Shown: positions 24,530 through 33,900 of the stretch, in pieces
How the letters are laid out: each line of letters starts with the position of its first letter
Numbering within the stretch: the first letter of the stretch is position 1
Virus record (IMG/VR): IMGVR_UViG_3300050821_010422
Coordinates: 1 to 40,378 of that record
Reading direction: 5' to 3' (one strand)
DNA length: 40,378 bases
Source: a virus
Position numbers and translations under genes: made by a program
Notes under the pieces: generated by a model
What the model was told of the DNA's origin: nothing
Seen by the model: the letters and a program-made list of their open reading frames with translations, nothing else
The model's database searches: none

Positions 24530-25182
24530 TCTTGACACCTATTCAGCTCTCAATGGCGTTGCTCACCCCGATTGCGCGGGCAACAGACTGGGTTGCGCCG
24601 CTAAACGCAGCCCTGATCGAGTTTGGTATCAATACCCCAGCCAGGGCAGCGGCTTTCATTGCCCAAATCGGACATGAAAGCGCCGCATTGTCGCGGACGT
24701 CCGAGTCCTTTGATTACTCGGTGCAAGGACTGATTACTACATTCGGGAAACGAATTGCTGCCAACGCCGCAGTTCTGGGCCGGCAGCCAGGTGAAAGGGC
24801 CGTTCCTATTGAACGCCAGATTCGGATTGCCAATATCGTCTACGCAAGCCGCTACGGCAACGGTGATGCGGCAAGTGGTGATGGCTGGCGCTATCGCGGC
24901 GGCGGGCTGAAGCAGATCACGTTTCACGACAACTACGCCGCGTGCTCTGCGGCGCTGGGCGTCAATCTTCTGGTACAGCCGGAGCTGCTCGTGACCGATA
25001 AAAAGTTAGCTGCACGCTCGGCCGGTTGGTTCTGGCTGTCGATCGGCGGCAACGCTTACGTCGATCGCGGTGATTTCGATGGCCTGTCGACCCGAATCAA
25101 CGGCGCCGGCATCACTGCCGATAGCCTGGCCGCGCGGCGCGCGCGGTGGACGTGCTGCAGGTCAGCATTGGGGGGAGCATGA
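24526..25182 (+). CDS. GH19 endolysin
   Basis: The product has 218 residues. ATG 24526 has AAGGA just upstream; the longer frame from 24481 is rejected. It is a glycoside hydrolase family 19 (chitinase-fold) endolysin: AAFIAQIGHESAALSRTSESFDYS contains the catalytic Glu (E51), followed by YASRYGNGDAASGDGWRYRGGGLKQITFHDNY, a hallmark of the family, and WFWLSIGGNAYVD. It cuts peptidoglycan glycan strands. No signal peptide, so it needs the holin. The C-terminal end (WTCCRSALGGA) is slightly unusual in its Cys pair. Overlaps the i-spanin by 4 bases. Confidence 0.93.
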   Translation: MILTPIQLSMALLTPIARATDWVAPLNAALIEFGINTPARAAAFIAQIGHESAALSRTSESFDYSVQGLITTFGKRIAANAAVLGRQPGERAVPIERQIRIANIVYASRYGNGDAASGDGWRYRGGGLKQITFHDNYAACSAALGVNLLVQPELLVTDKKLAARSAGWFWLSIGGNAYVDRGDFDGLSTRINGAGITADSLAARRARWTCCRSALGGA

Positions 25183-25700
25183 ATCTCTTGAACGTGGTTT
25201 TGCCGTGGTGGTCGCGCTGGCTGGTGCTGGTTTCAGCTGCGGCGGTGTTCGGCACCATTTGCTACAACAAGGGTAAGCAGGTGAAAGGGGAGGAGCACCT
25301 TGCCTACCTCGCCGAACAGGCTCAGCGCAGCGTTGGGATTGCGAAAGCGCAGCAGCTGGTCATCACCCAAACACAGATCAAGTATGTCGACCGCATCAAA
25401 ACCGTCTATGCCAAAGGTGAAACAATTGAAAAGCAAGTGCCTATCTACGTTACGTCGGCTGACGCCGCTCGTTTTGCTGTCAATGCTGGCTTCGTGCGCC
25501 TCTACGACGCCGCCTGGTCAGGTATCGATCCCGGATCTGCCGCCGATTCTGACCGAGAACCCGCCGGAATTTCGCTTGCTCAAGTCGCTGAAGTCGAGGT
25601 CTCCAACGCCACCGGTTGCCGCGCCTGGCGGGAGCTAGCTCTGGGGCTGCGTGAGCATTATCGGCAACTTCAATCGGTCACTAACGCAAATAACAAGTAA
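25179..25700 (+). CDS. Rz: i-spanin (Rz-like)
   Basis: The product has 173 residues. ATG 25179 follows GGGGGA. Signal-anchor helix at about residues 8-30 (WSRWLVLVSAAAVFGTIC), then a helical periplasmic domain with a heptad-like region (about 35-100) and a conserved end VEVSNATGCRAWRELALGLREHYRQLQ. This is the inner-membrane half of the two-component spanin. The o-spanin is nested in the +1 frame (25408-25638). The protein links inner and outer membranes to complete lysis. Confidence 0.85.
   Translation: MNLLNVVLPWWSRWLVLVSAAAVFGTICYNKGKQVKGEEHLAYLAEQAQRSVGIAKAQQLVITQTQIKYVDRIKTVYAKGETIEKQVPIYVTSADAARFAVNAGFVRLYDAAWSGIDPGSAADSDREPAGISLAQVAEVEVSNATGCRAWRELALGLREHYRQLQSVTNANNK
25408..25638 (+). 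CDS. Rz1: o-spanin (Rz1-like lipoprotein), nested in Rz
   Basis: The product has 76 residues from ATG 25408, fully inside the Rz gene in another frame. It has a basic N-terminus, hydrophobic core and lipobox LASC with lipidated Cys30; the mature part is 47 residues and rich in proline (TTPPGQVSIPDLPPILTENPP), as in other Rz1 proteins. The frame is open further upstream (to 25300), but only the short form has a plausible lipoprotein signal. It sits in the outer membrane and pairs with Rz. Confidence 0.85.
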   Translation: MPKVKQLKSKCLSTLRRLTPLVLLSMLASCASTTPPGQVSIPDLPPILTENPPEFRLLKSLKSRSPTPPVAAPGGS

Positions 25701-25820
25701 AATCACCGAGCCTCCGACGCTTTGCGCGAACCACGTGTAGATGCCGATTCCGAAGCAAGCCAGGGTTTCCGCGGCGCGTTCAGGGAGCGCTGCGCAGTGT
25801 CAAGTCTTTGAAGCGTTGGA

Positions 25821-26354
25821 TCAATTCTCTTCGACACCTTTGCCAGCAGTGTATGTGTATTCATATCCCCCATCTAATTTGATCAAGGATTGTTTTTTCC
25901 CCCATTTTGTACTTTTATAGTTATTGGCCCAATGATCATTTTTTCCGAACTTGTCAGAAATATACGGTTCCTTGCCTGTTAAATCCATTATTCTATAAAA
26001 AACTGGATTTTGAGACCTGCCGACTAAAACTAGCCGATAGACTTGCTTGCTGAAGTATTTTCTGTCGCCATATCGCTTCGTCTCTATTGCTGGAGAATTT
26101 TTATTAACTTGGAAATCTACAGCCGAATAGTCGATCGTCGTCCCAAAGTCGTCCTTTTCAGAATTACCCTTCAGTAGTATTTTCCCATTTAAAACAACGC
26201 TGCCATCATTGGTAAGTTGAATCATCCCAAATTGGGACGGATATTCATCCTTGATTAAACTGTCTTTGAGGTTTGATTTTTGACCATCTTCTGCAAAACC
26301 GATATGCGTCAAAGAACAAATAAATATAAAAATAAGAACTCTCATCGATTTCAT
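25821..26354 (-). CDS. Small secreted protein, probable T6SS immunity protein
   Basis: The product has 177 residues. ATG at 26354 overlaps the stop of the upstream LysM gene (ATGA). Residues 1-21 are a signal peptide (hydrophobic core, cut near AFAED-type end GFAED). The rest is a beta-rich domain with ISDKFGKNDHWANNYKSTKW. No family recognised. Very AT-rich compared with vgrG, typical of immunity genes. Periplasmic location and overlap with the cell-wall effector candidate support an immunity role (inference). Confidence 0.6.
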   Translation of the reverse strand: MKSMRVLIFIFICSLTHIGFAEDGQKSNLKDSLIKDEYPSQFGMIQLTNDGSVVLNGKILLKGNSEKDDFGTTIDYSAVDFQVNKNSPAIETKRYGDRKYFSKQVYRLVLVGRSQNPVFYRIMDLTGKEPYISDKFGKNDHWANNYKSTKWGKKQSLIKLDGGYEYTYTAGKGVEEN

Positions 26355-28003
26355 GCTGTTGCCCTGATCGCAATTGTAATTTCCAATAATTCTCTAACTT
26401 TCGGAGCATCGTCCGTCTTGCACATGTATTTAATTATACTTATTCGATCGTTGATAAAACCATTGAGCCAGGTTCTGTGTGCTAACAGATAATCATCGTT
26501 GGATTTTTCAGCTTTGTCAGCTGCACCATCTACACCAACCTGATTTTCTAGCAAATATTTTGCATGCGCAGCCGTCATGGTGTCATTGATAAACGCTTTC
26601 ACATCCGTCGGTCCCAAGTGGTGAGCCAGATATGCTATTTTGGCCTTTTCGCCGTCGTTGAGAGCGTCGAGCTTAAATTTTTCCTTCTTCAACATCGCCA
26701 GATTCTGCATGGCATAGTCTACTGCTGTGTGAATTGCGTATTCGGCTTCAAATCGCAAGTCGAGGATTTTTTGCAGATTCCCATCGCTGGCCGTAGCTCT
26801 TTTTGTTAGATACGGCTTGGAGGAAAGTTGTCTAGCGATGCTTATGGTGCCTTTTTTGGGCGTGAGTTTTGGCGTGACAAGCGATCCATTTTCGAGTTTG
26901 AATGCTTGAATCTCTTTGGTCTCGTCGCCTTTCTTATGCTTGATGGTCACCGTAGTGGTGGTCACCCATCCTTCCTTTTTTGCACGGGCATTTAAAAATG
27001 TGCCTTCGGTCAAAGCCAAATCGATCCAGGTCGCGTCCAAGAATTGCGTCATGCCACGAGCTGACGATAGTGACGATGCTGAGTTGGGATCCCACACAAA
27101 AGTGTCTTTGCGCTTCTTCTTGACGACAGGCTTTCCCTTTTTATCAAGTAGAGGTTTCCCGGTTTTTTTATCTTTTTGTGGCTCTTCCACTATCTCAAAA
27201 ATGGTGGCTGCCTCGGCGTTCATGATTGCCGCAATGGCCTGGGGAATGAGTCCGGCTCGATTGCCCGCAGCGACAATGTAGTCGTGATAAGTGAAGTTCT
27301 GTATTAACCTCAAATTCAGTTTGTTTGGGCATTCCAGCGAAACTTCTTGCACTGGATGGCCTGCCGCTGAGCGAGTGTCGGTGACGGTGCCAGGTGGCGT
27401 GGTCGTTTTTGTTGCTGAGCTGGCGGGAGTGTCGGTCGCGGGTGACGTAGCAGTGGCTGCTGGAGGAGCCGGGACTGGCACCGCTGATGGCGGTGTTACG
27501 GGAGCCGGGGGCTTGCCTTCGTGGGTACGTAGTTGCGATTGTACAGCCAGCTTGGGACTGTGCAATCGCACATAGGTGTTATCGCCCCTGGGGCTGACCG
27601 TGGCGATATGCTTGGATTTCCCGGTGACGGTCTTGACCTCGACCTTCACCTTGCTGGACTCGCTTTTTACATCGACGGGCGGTACTTCCCCTTCGCTGTT
27701 GGTGACATGTTCGACCGTTTCTCCGTCCAAATGCAACATCACCTTTAGATCTTTGATCGGTTGGTTGAGCACGTCCACAAACTGCATGAACAGTGTGCGC
27801 TCCTGGGGAGTTTGCTCGTGATGTCCTGACGCAGGGTGAGGTTCTGGAGTTTGTGCCGCAGGTACCTGCAGGTGCTGCCCGACGTGAATCAAATTGATGT
27901 TGGATAAATCATTCAACTCCGCAATGGCCTGCGGAGTACAGTGGTGCAGCTTTGCAATTTTCGTGAGTGTGTCGCCTCGTCGAACGGTATAGCTGGTGGT
28001 CAT
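26351..28003 (-). CDS. LysM lysozyme-fold protein, probable T6SS effector
   Basis: The product has 550 residues. Residues 3-49 are a LysM domain (peptidoglycan binding). Residues about 68-150 form a beta-sandwich module. Residues 165-225 are a Pro/Thr/Ala-rich linker. From about 240 comes a lysozyme or transglycosylase-like core: IPQAIAAIMNAEAA with a probable catalytic Glu264, and SSARGMTQFLDATW (313-326), interrupted by a Lys-rich insertion at 277-299. The C-terminal 200 residues are helical. No signal peptide, consistent with transport by VgrG. Overlaps vgrG upstream and the immunity candidate downstream by 4 bases each. Confidence 0.72.
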   Translation of the reverse strand: MTTSYTVRRGDTLTKIAKLHHCTPQAIAELNDLSNINLIHVGQHLQVPAAQTPEPHPASGHHEQTPQERTLFMQFVDVLNQPIKDLKVMLHLDGETVEHVTNSEGEVPPVDVKSESSKVKVEVKTVTGKSKHIATVSPRGDNTYVRLHSPKLAVQSQLRTHEGKPPAPVTPPSAVPVPAPPAATATSPATDTPASSATKTTTPPGTVTDTRSAAGHPVQEVSLECPNKLNLRLIQNFTYHDYIVAAGNRAGLIPQAIAAIMNAEAATIFEIVEEPQKDKKTGKPLLDKKGKPVVKKKRKDTFVWDPNSASSLSSARGMTQFLDATWIDLALTEGTFLNARAKKEGWVTTTTVTIKHKKGDETKEIQAFKLENGSLVTPKLTPKKGTISIARQLSSKPYLTKRATASDGNLQKILDLRFEAEYAIHTAVDYAMQNLAMLKKEKFKLDALNDGEKAKIAYLAHHLGPTDVKAFINDTMTAAHAKYLLENQVGVDGAADKAEKSNDDYLLAHRTWLNGFINDRISIIKYMCKTDDAPKVRELLEITIAIRATA

Positions 28004-30717
28004 GCTGAATCCTCATCGGGGTCCAAAGCTTCTTGGTCGTGCCAATCTGCCGTTTCTAGTTGTTGCGGGTCGTCTGCAAGGCTGGTATGTACTACCCAGT
28101 CACCGCTGCCCAGCAGTGCTTGATACACCGTCGGTGTATCCTCGTCCTTATGTCGATCATTTCTTCCGTCGCCGCCGGTATTGGCCACAATCGCAGCGCC
28201 GGTTGCTCCGAATTCGCGCGCGACTACATCGACACTTTGGCCAGGTGCGCTGTCAACGGCGCTAACAGCCTTCCAACGCAGGCTGTAGGGCGGGCCGCCT
28301 ATCGTGGGATCAGGAATCACAAAGGGCAAGTTCTTCGGCCCTGGCAGGCTGTGTGAGGCTGCATGCGCCACATAGGCGCCATTCGTTCCATGCTCGATGC
28401 CACCAGCATTGTATTTGACATAGCTACCGCCGCCGTTGATCACCACTTCTTCTTTTGCCGTGATTGTGATGCGGTTTGCCGTATGGGTGATATTAAGTTT
28501 GGCCAGCAGGTTGATGCTGTCTTTCAAAGCCTTGACGTCGACGTCGCCGGCAGCAGCTACCATCTTCATCCCGGCTTTTTGCACAAACAATCGAAAGGTT
28601 TTGCCGATACTGGCAAACACGCTATCACCGCTGGCGATCGATAGACTCTTGCCGGAGGTAATGGCGGTATGTACGCCGCTGGTGATGTGGGTCGATTGAG
28701 CGGTCGTGGTTTCGATGCCGGCCGGGCTGGCCAGCACCAGGTGCGGCTCCGACAACTCAGGGAAGGCGCCGTCGTCGCCGGCGCCGCTGCCTTTGATCGC
28801 TTCATTTTGCGTCTTCAGGACTTTTGCAACGTCTGCCTGCTGTCCCTGTTTATCTTGAGCACCAGCTTGTTCTGCGGTGTCCGCTAGCGTTTCATGCTGG
28901 TCGCGCGCCGCAGTTAGGCGGCTGACCGTCTCCCCCATGTCCTTGATATGCGAAGCCGCATTGCTGCGTGCCTCGGTGGTGATCAACATGCCCTTGGCCG
29001 AACGCGCCACGCCATGCCCGTCAGTGCGTAGCTCCCAGCCCTCGCCACGCGCATCCTTGCGCCCCGCATTGTCTTCAATCCGGGTAATGCTGCCCAGGCT
29101 CAGCTGGCTGTGCTGGTGATCGCTCTTCAGCTGGGCTTGAATTTTTCCATTAGTGTCGTCCAGAATCAGGTGGTTGCTTCTGCCCCCAGCCTGGTTGCCA
29201 CCGTTGGGCGTCAGTTCCCGGCTTCTGAAACCCATCAGGGACTGCTGGGTCGCCAGCTTCCATGGCGGCATATTGCGCTGGTTGTAGACACTGCCGGTGA
29301 CGATGGGACGGTCGGGATTGCCATCGAGCCATTGGACGAGACATTCCGAACCCACGCGGGGGATCGACTTCGCGCCCAGTTGCCCGCCAGCCCATGCGCT
29401 GGCGACACGCACCCAGGCCGAGCTGCGTTCATCGTTGTTGCCCATGCGGTCCCAGTGGAACTGCACGCGTATCCTGCCGAATTCGTCGGTGTGAACGCTG
29501 CCCTGACCGGAAGGACCGACCACGGTGACAGTTTGCGGAGCTTGGATCTTGGTGTTGACACTGTGATAGTTGCGGCCCGGACGCCAGGGGATGGTCTTGC
29601 GCAGGCAGGTCAGTTCATTGCGGTATTCGGCCTTCTGGTCGGCCTGCTGCAAGTAGTTGTTGCTAGCGATGTGGTGCACCGAGATGATCAGGAATTCATT
29701 CTTACCGGCGTCTTCGTGGCTGGCGAACGGGCTGTTGGAAAAATGGCCGGTAAGGCGGTACCAACGTCCTGGCAGCACGTAGCGGTTATTGCCTGCGGCT
29801 TCAAAGTGCTTGCCTGCGGCTTCGATCTCTTCCATGCGCAGCCGTGACAGCTTGTCGGCATCCTGAGCACCTTTGACACCATAAGCGCCGGTATATTCGT
29901 AGGATTCAACATCCTGCACATTGCCCTGCTTGTTCAGGGTTGGCACGCCGGCATTGATCGGCACCGGGCTTTTGAAATTGAAACCGGAGAGTGAGACGGA
30001 ACCGGGAACGATCTGGCGCACCGGAGAAAACTCGCCGATGCCGTCTTCTTCAAAGGCGCCGCCATGGCGCTGGAAGCGGATCTCTGCGCCACCGTCGATG
30101 GGCGCGGCCTGGGTGGAGTCATCGGTGATGATGAGTTTATGGCCCTTGTCGCTGTGCTCGTAGTAGTACAGCAGGCCGGCCGCTTCCAGGCGACGGTGGA
30201 CGTAGTTATGGTCGCTCTCATCGAACTGGATCGCGTCCGTCATGACCGGATCGGTGCCGCTGACACGATAATCCCAATCGGGCAAGGTGCCGTAATCGGC
30301 GCAGATGCTGTCGATCTGTTCGCGCAGGGTCTTGCCGTGAAAGATGTAGTTGTCTTTGCGCAGGCGCAGGTACTGGGTCCAGGGTCCCAGCTTGGCTTGA
30401 TAGAAGACGATATTGCCGTCGGTGCGGAGCAGGCGGAACTCGAAGCAGTAGCCGGTGAAGTAGCGCAGGCTGCCGTCGGCTCTCACCAGTTCTACACAGA
30501 ACAGCTTGCCTTGCAGATCCTTCAGGGCCAGCTCGGCCTCATCGGACAATAGCTCCACGGTGTAGCCGAAATCGCGCGACAGGCTTTCGACGGCATCGAG
30601 CTTGTTGACCAGCAGCTGCGCTTGCGGACCGTCGTCGTGCGGGAAGGAGAGGCGGAGAACACGGTTGTTCTGCCGGCCCTGGATCAAGGCGGACAGGGAT
30701 TGCAGCAAGCTACTCAT
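28000..30717 (-). CDS. vgrG: T6SS spike protein VgrG
   Basis: The product has 905 residues. N-terminal gp27-like part: LQGKLFCVELVRADGSLRYFTGYC, FHGKTLREQIDSICADYG and FDESDHNYVHRRLEAAGLLYYYEH. An OB fold follows (VTVVGPSGQGSVHTDEFGRIRVQFHWDRMG; RVASAWAGGQLGAKSIPRVGSECLVQWLDGNPDRPIVTGSVYN), and a DUF2345-type beta-helix (residues about 650-785). The last 118 residues (788-905) form an extra, more acidic domain, which may recruit the effector. SD GAGG lies 9 bases upstream of the ATG. The gene runs against the phage genes. No other type VI structural genes are in the window, so this is an orphan spike cassette. Confidence 0.95.
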   Translation of the reverse strand: MSSLLQSLSALIQGRQNNRVLRLSFPHDDGPQAQLLVNKLDAVESLSRDFGYTVELLSDEAELALKDLQGKLFCVELVRADGSLRYFTGYCFEFRLLRTDGNIVFYQAKLGPWTQYLRLRKDNYIFHGKTLREQIDSICADYGTLPDWDYRVSGTDPVMTDAIQFDESDHNYVHRRLEAAGLLYYYEHSDKGHKLIITDDSTQAAPIDGGAEIRFQRHGGAFEEDGIGEFSPVRQIVPGSVSLSGFNFKSPVPINAGVPTLNKQGNVQDVESYEYTGAYGVKGAQDADKLSRLRMEEIEAAGKHFEAAGNNRYVLPGRWYRLTGHFSNSPFASHEDAGKNEFLIISVHHIASNNYLQQADQKAEYRNELTCLRKTIPWRPGRNYHSVNTKIQAPQTVTVVGPSGQGSVHTDEFGRIRVQFHWDRMGNNDERSSAWVRVASAWAGGQLGAKSIPRVGSECLVQWLDGNPDRPIVTGSVYNQRNMPPWKLATQQSLMGFRSRELTPNGGNQAGGRSNHLILDDTNGKIQAQLKSDHQHSQLSLGSITRIEDNAGRKDARGEGWELRTDGHGVARSAKGMLITTEARSNAASHIKDMGETVSRLTAARDQHETLADTAEQAGAQDKQGQQADVAKVLKTQNEAIKGSGAGDDGAFPELSEPHLVLASPAGIETTTAQSTHITSGVHTAITSGKSLSIASGDSVFASIGKTFRLFVQKAGMKMVAAAGDVDVKALKDSINLLAKLNITHTANRITITAKEEVVINGGGSYVKYNAGGIEHGTNGAYVAHAASHSLPGPKNLPFVIPDPTIGGPPYSLRWKAVSAVDSAPGQSVDVVAREFGATGAAIVANTGGDGRNDRHKDEDTPTVYQALLGSGDWVVHTSLADDPQQLETADWHDQEALDPDEDSA

Positions 30718-30787
30718 GCGCGATACCTCGAAATTGAAGCGTTCCCAATAAACGGTTTGCCTGGATGTAGACAGGGCATTCTACTTG

Positions 30788-30799
30788 ATAAGATCTTAT
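30788..30799. promoter_or_regulatory. 12-bp palindrome upstream of vgrG
   Basis: ATAAGATCTTAT is a perfect palindrome 71 bases upstream of the vgrG start codon, in an AT-rich context. It could be an operator for the vgrG cassette; its regulator is unknown. Confidence 0.25.
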
Positions 30800-30890
30800 T
30801 AAATCATAACTGCGAGCAACTTTGAGCGGTTCGATGGTTTTTTGCAAAAATTAACATTTTTCCGATTTATGGTGTGGCTTTGAGGTCTAC

Positions 30891-30918
30891 TTGTCTTCTC
30901 TTTGCAGTGCGCTATACT
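30891..30918 (+). promoter_or_regulatory. dnaE2 promoter
   Basis: A -35 TTGTCT (30891-30896) and a -10 TATACT (30913-30918) are 16 bases apart. The LexA box overlaps the -10 end, which would block RNA polymerase when LexA is bound. Confidence 0.6.
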
Positions 30919-30932
30919 GTATATCCATACAG
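30917..30932 (+). promoter_or_regulatory. LexA (SOS) box
   Basis: CTGTATATCCATACAG matches the CTGT-N8-ACAG consensus of E. coli-type LexA, and the flanks continue the symmetry (TA at both sides). It lies 60 bases upstream of the dnaE2 ATG, so the dnaE2 unit should be induced by DNA damage. Confidence 0.9.
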
Positions 30933-30960
30933 TATAAAGATGTTGCTGTTGTCATAATAA

Positions 30961-30982
30961 GCCAAGGGAACATAACCTTGGC
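30961..30982 (+). promoter_or_regulatory. Leader hairpin before dnaE2
   Basis: GCCAAGG (30961-30967) pairs with CCTTGGC (30976-30982) around an 8-base loop, 9 bases before the ATG at 30992. It may affect translation start; the purine-rich ribosome-binding-like segment AAGGGAA is partly within the stem and loop. Confidence 0.35.
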
Positions 30983-30991
30983 AAGTGGCAT

Positions 30992-33900
30992 ATGCAATTG
31001 GCCGTTATGTCTACCGTCCCGCCAGTTCTCCCTGACTATGCTGAGCTTCAGTGTCTCAGTCATTACACATTTTTAAGAGGAGCTTCGGCGCCGGAGCACT
31101 TAGTTCAGCGTGCTGCCCAGCTGGGATATGCTGGCCTGGCCGTGACGGATGAATGTACGCTTGCCGGCGTGGTGAAAGCACATGTGGAGGCCAAGCGGGT
31201 AGGGTTGCACTTGGTGGTCGGTAGCCAGATACTCATCACGCCGGAGGACGGCAGCCCGGCGTTCACGGTGATTTTTCTAGCGACGAATCGCAATGGCTAC
31301 GGAAACCTTTCAGAACTGATCACCGTCGCCCGCATGCGGGCGGAGAAAGGCCATTATTTGCTCAGGCCGCGGGATCTCACCGAACCCTCTGACGACTTAG
31401 TTCACCTGAAGGGTTTGCCGGACTGCCAGTTGATTTTGGCTCCAAGTTATGGCGTCGGCAGCCAGGAGCTTCGGCGCCAAGTTGCCTGGTTGGCTCAGTG
31501 CGCACCAGGCCGCGCGCGTGTCGCTCTTGCGTTACATCTTCAATCGCAAGACGAACGGCACCGGGCGCGGGTTACTGCGGCGGCGGAAGAGTTCGCCTTG
31601 CCCGTCGTGGCGACCGGCGACGTTTGTATGCACAAGCGCTCATTTAAGCCCGTTCAAGACACCATGACGGCCATCCGGTTGGGTATTCCGCTCACCGAAT
31701 GCGGTTACCACCTTCCTCCGAATGCTGAGCAGCACTTGCGCTCACGGCTTCGGCTGGGCAATCTATATTCGCGCGAAGCACTAGATGAATCTGTTCGCAT
31801 CGCCAAGCTTTGCCAGTTTTCGCTTGATGAGCTGCGATATGAATATCCAGAGGAACTGATTCCCAAGGGGGAAACGCCGACAAGCTATCTGCGTAAGGAA
31901 GCCTACATTGGCGCGCAGGCACGATACCCGGCCGGTGTGCCCGCAAACGTTCAGAACCAACTGGAGTACGAGCTCGCGCTGATCGCGGAAATGCAATACG
32001 AAAGCTATTTCCTGACTGTCTTCGACATCGTTCGTTTCGCGCGTGCTCAGCAAATTCTCTGCCAAGGTCGGGGATCGGCCGCAAACAGCGCGGTCTGTTA
32101 TTGCCTTGGTGTGACGGAGGTTGATCCGGCGCGCGGCACACTTTTGTTCGAACGCTTCATTTCCAAGGAACGTAACGAGCCGCCAGACATCGACATTGAC
32201 TTCGAGCACCAGCGGCGCGAAGAGGTGATCCAGTACATCTATAAAAAATACGGTCGCATGCGCGCCGCCCTGACCGCGGTCGTCATTTCTTATAGGCCGC
32301 GCAGCGTGCTGCGGGACGTCGGTAAAGCACTTGGCGTTGACCCCATGGTTGTCGACAGAGTAGCAAAGGCTGGCCATGGCTGGGGTGGGAAGGCCGATCT
32401 GCGAGAGCGGCTGCTGGCGTGCGACTTTAATCCGGATTCCCACATATCGGAAATGTGGGGTGCATTGGCCGATAAGTTGATGCGCTTTCCGCGACATCTG
32501 TCCCAGCATCCCGGCGGATTCGTCATATCCCACACAAAGCTTTCTCGCTTGGTGCCAATCGAAAACGCGGCGATGCCTGAGCGCTCTATTGTGCAATGGG
32601 ACAAGGACGACCTCGACGCCGTCGGCTTACTCAAAATCGATATTCTGGCGCTGGGTATGCTGAGCTGCATTCGCCGCGCCCTGGAGCTCGTTGCTGAGCA
32701 GCGCGGGGAAGCGTTTGAACTCCGTGACATTCCCGCGGAGGACCCGGCTACTTACGAGATGATCTCGCAAGCAGATACTGTGGGCGTTTTCCAGATCGAG
32801 AGTCGGGCGCAGATGTCGATGCTGCCGCGGCTGCAGCCGCGCTGTTTCTATGACCTCGTAATCGAGGTGGCAATCATACGGCCTGGCCCGATTCAAGGCG
32901 GCATGATCCATCCGTACCTACGGCGGCGCCAAGGTATTGATCCGGTGACCTACCCAAGCCCCCAAATGGAGGCAGTTCTCTCGCGCACGCTGGGAGTTCC
33001 AATTTTCCAAGAGCAAGTAATGCAGATTGCCATGGTGGCTGCTGGGTTTTCAGCTGGTGAGGCGGATCGACTTCGCCGCGCAATGGCCGCCTGGAAGCGA
33101 AAAGGAGGCTTGGAACAATTCGAGGACAAGCTCATGACCGGCATGGCCGACCGAGGGTATTCGACCGAGTTTGCAACCTCGATCGTTGGACAAATTCGGG
33201 GGTTCTCAGAATATGGGTTTCCGGAGTCGCACGCGGCAAGTTTCGCGCTGCTCGCCTATGCAAGCAGCTGGCTCAAATGCCATGAGCCGGCGGCCTTTCT
33301 CACGGCACTATTGAATTCTCAGCCCATGGGGTTCTATTCGCCATCATCCCTGGTGCAAGACGCGGTCAGGCATGGGGTAGTGGTTCGCCCGGTCGACGTC
33401 TGCAATAGCACCTGGGACGCAAAGCTGGAGCCAATCGCGGGTAGCGGAGCCGCGGTCAGGCTCGGATTAAACAACATTCGGGGTCTGGAGCGCGACGCTG
33501 GCTGGCGCATCGAGGAGGCGAGGGCAGTACGGTATTTTAGCGATATTGGTGATTTATCTAGGCGTGCTCGGTTGAATGCCGGTCACTTACAAGCGTTGGC
33601 CGGCGCTAACGCGCTAGAGCCCTTGGTGGGGAATCGACGGCAGGCGGTCTGGCAAGCTGTGGCCGGCGTGCCTGACAAAGGCTTGCTGCGGGCGGCGCCG
33701 ATTCTGGAAGAGCCGCTGCTGCTGGAGGCACCGTCTGAGGCTGAAACGATCGTGTCGGACTATCACCACCTGGGGCTGACGCTCGGACGACATCCACTAT
33801 GCTTGCTGCGCACTCGGTTGGCAAAGATGCGCTTCTTGCCGGCAGTGATATTGAATCAATTCGAGGATGGCCGACTAGCCCGCGGATGCGGTATTGTAAC

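Larger units (their letters stand above)
30718..30991. other. Divergent regulatory region between vgrG and dnaE2
   Basis: No gene seen. It contains the 12-bp palindrome ATAAGATCTTAT (30788-30799), the dnaE2 promoter with a LexA box (30891-30932), and a leader hairpin (30961-30982). Confidence 0.6.
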
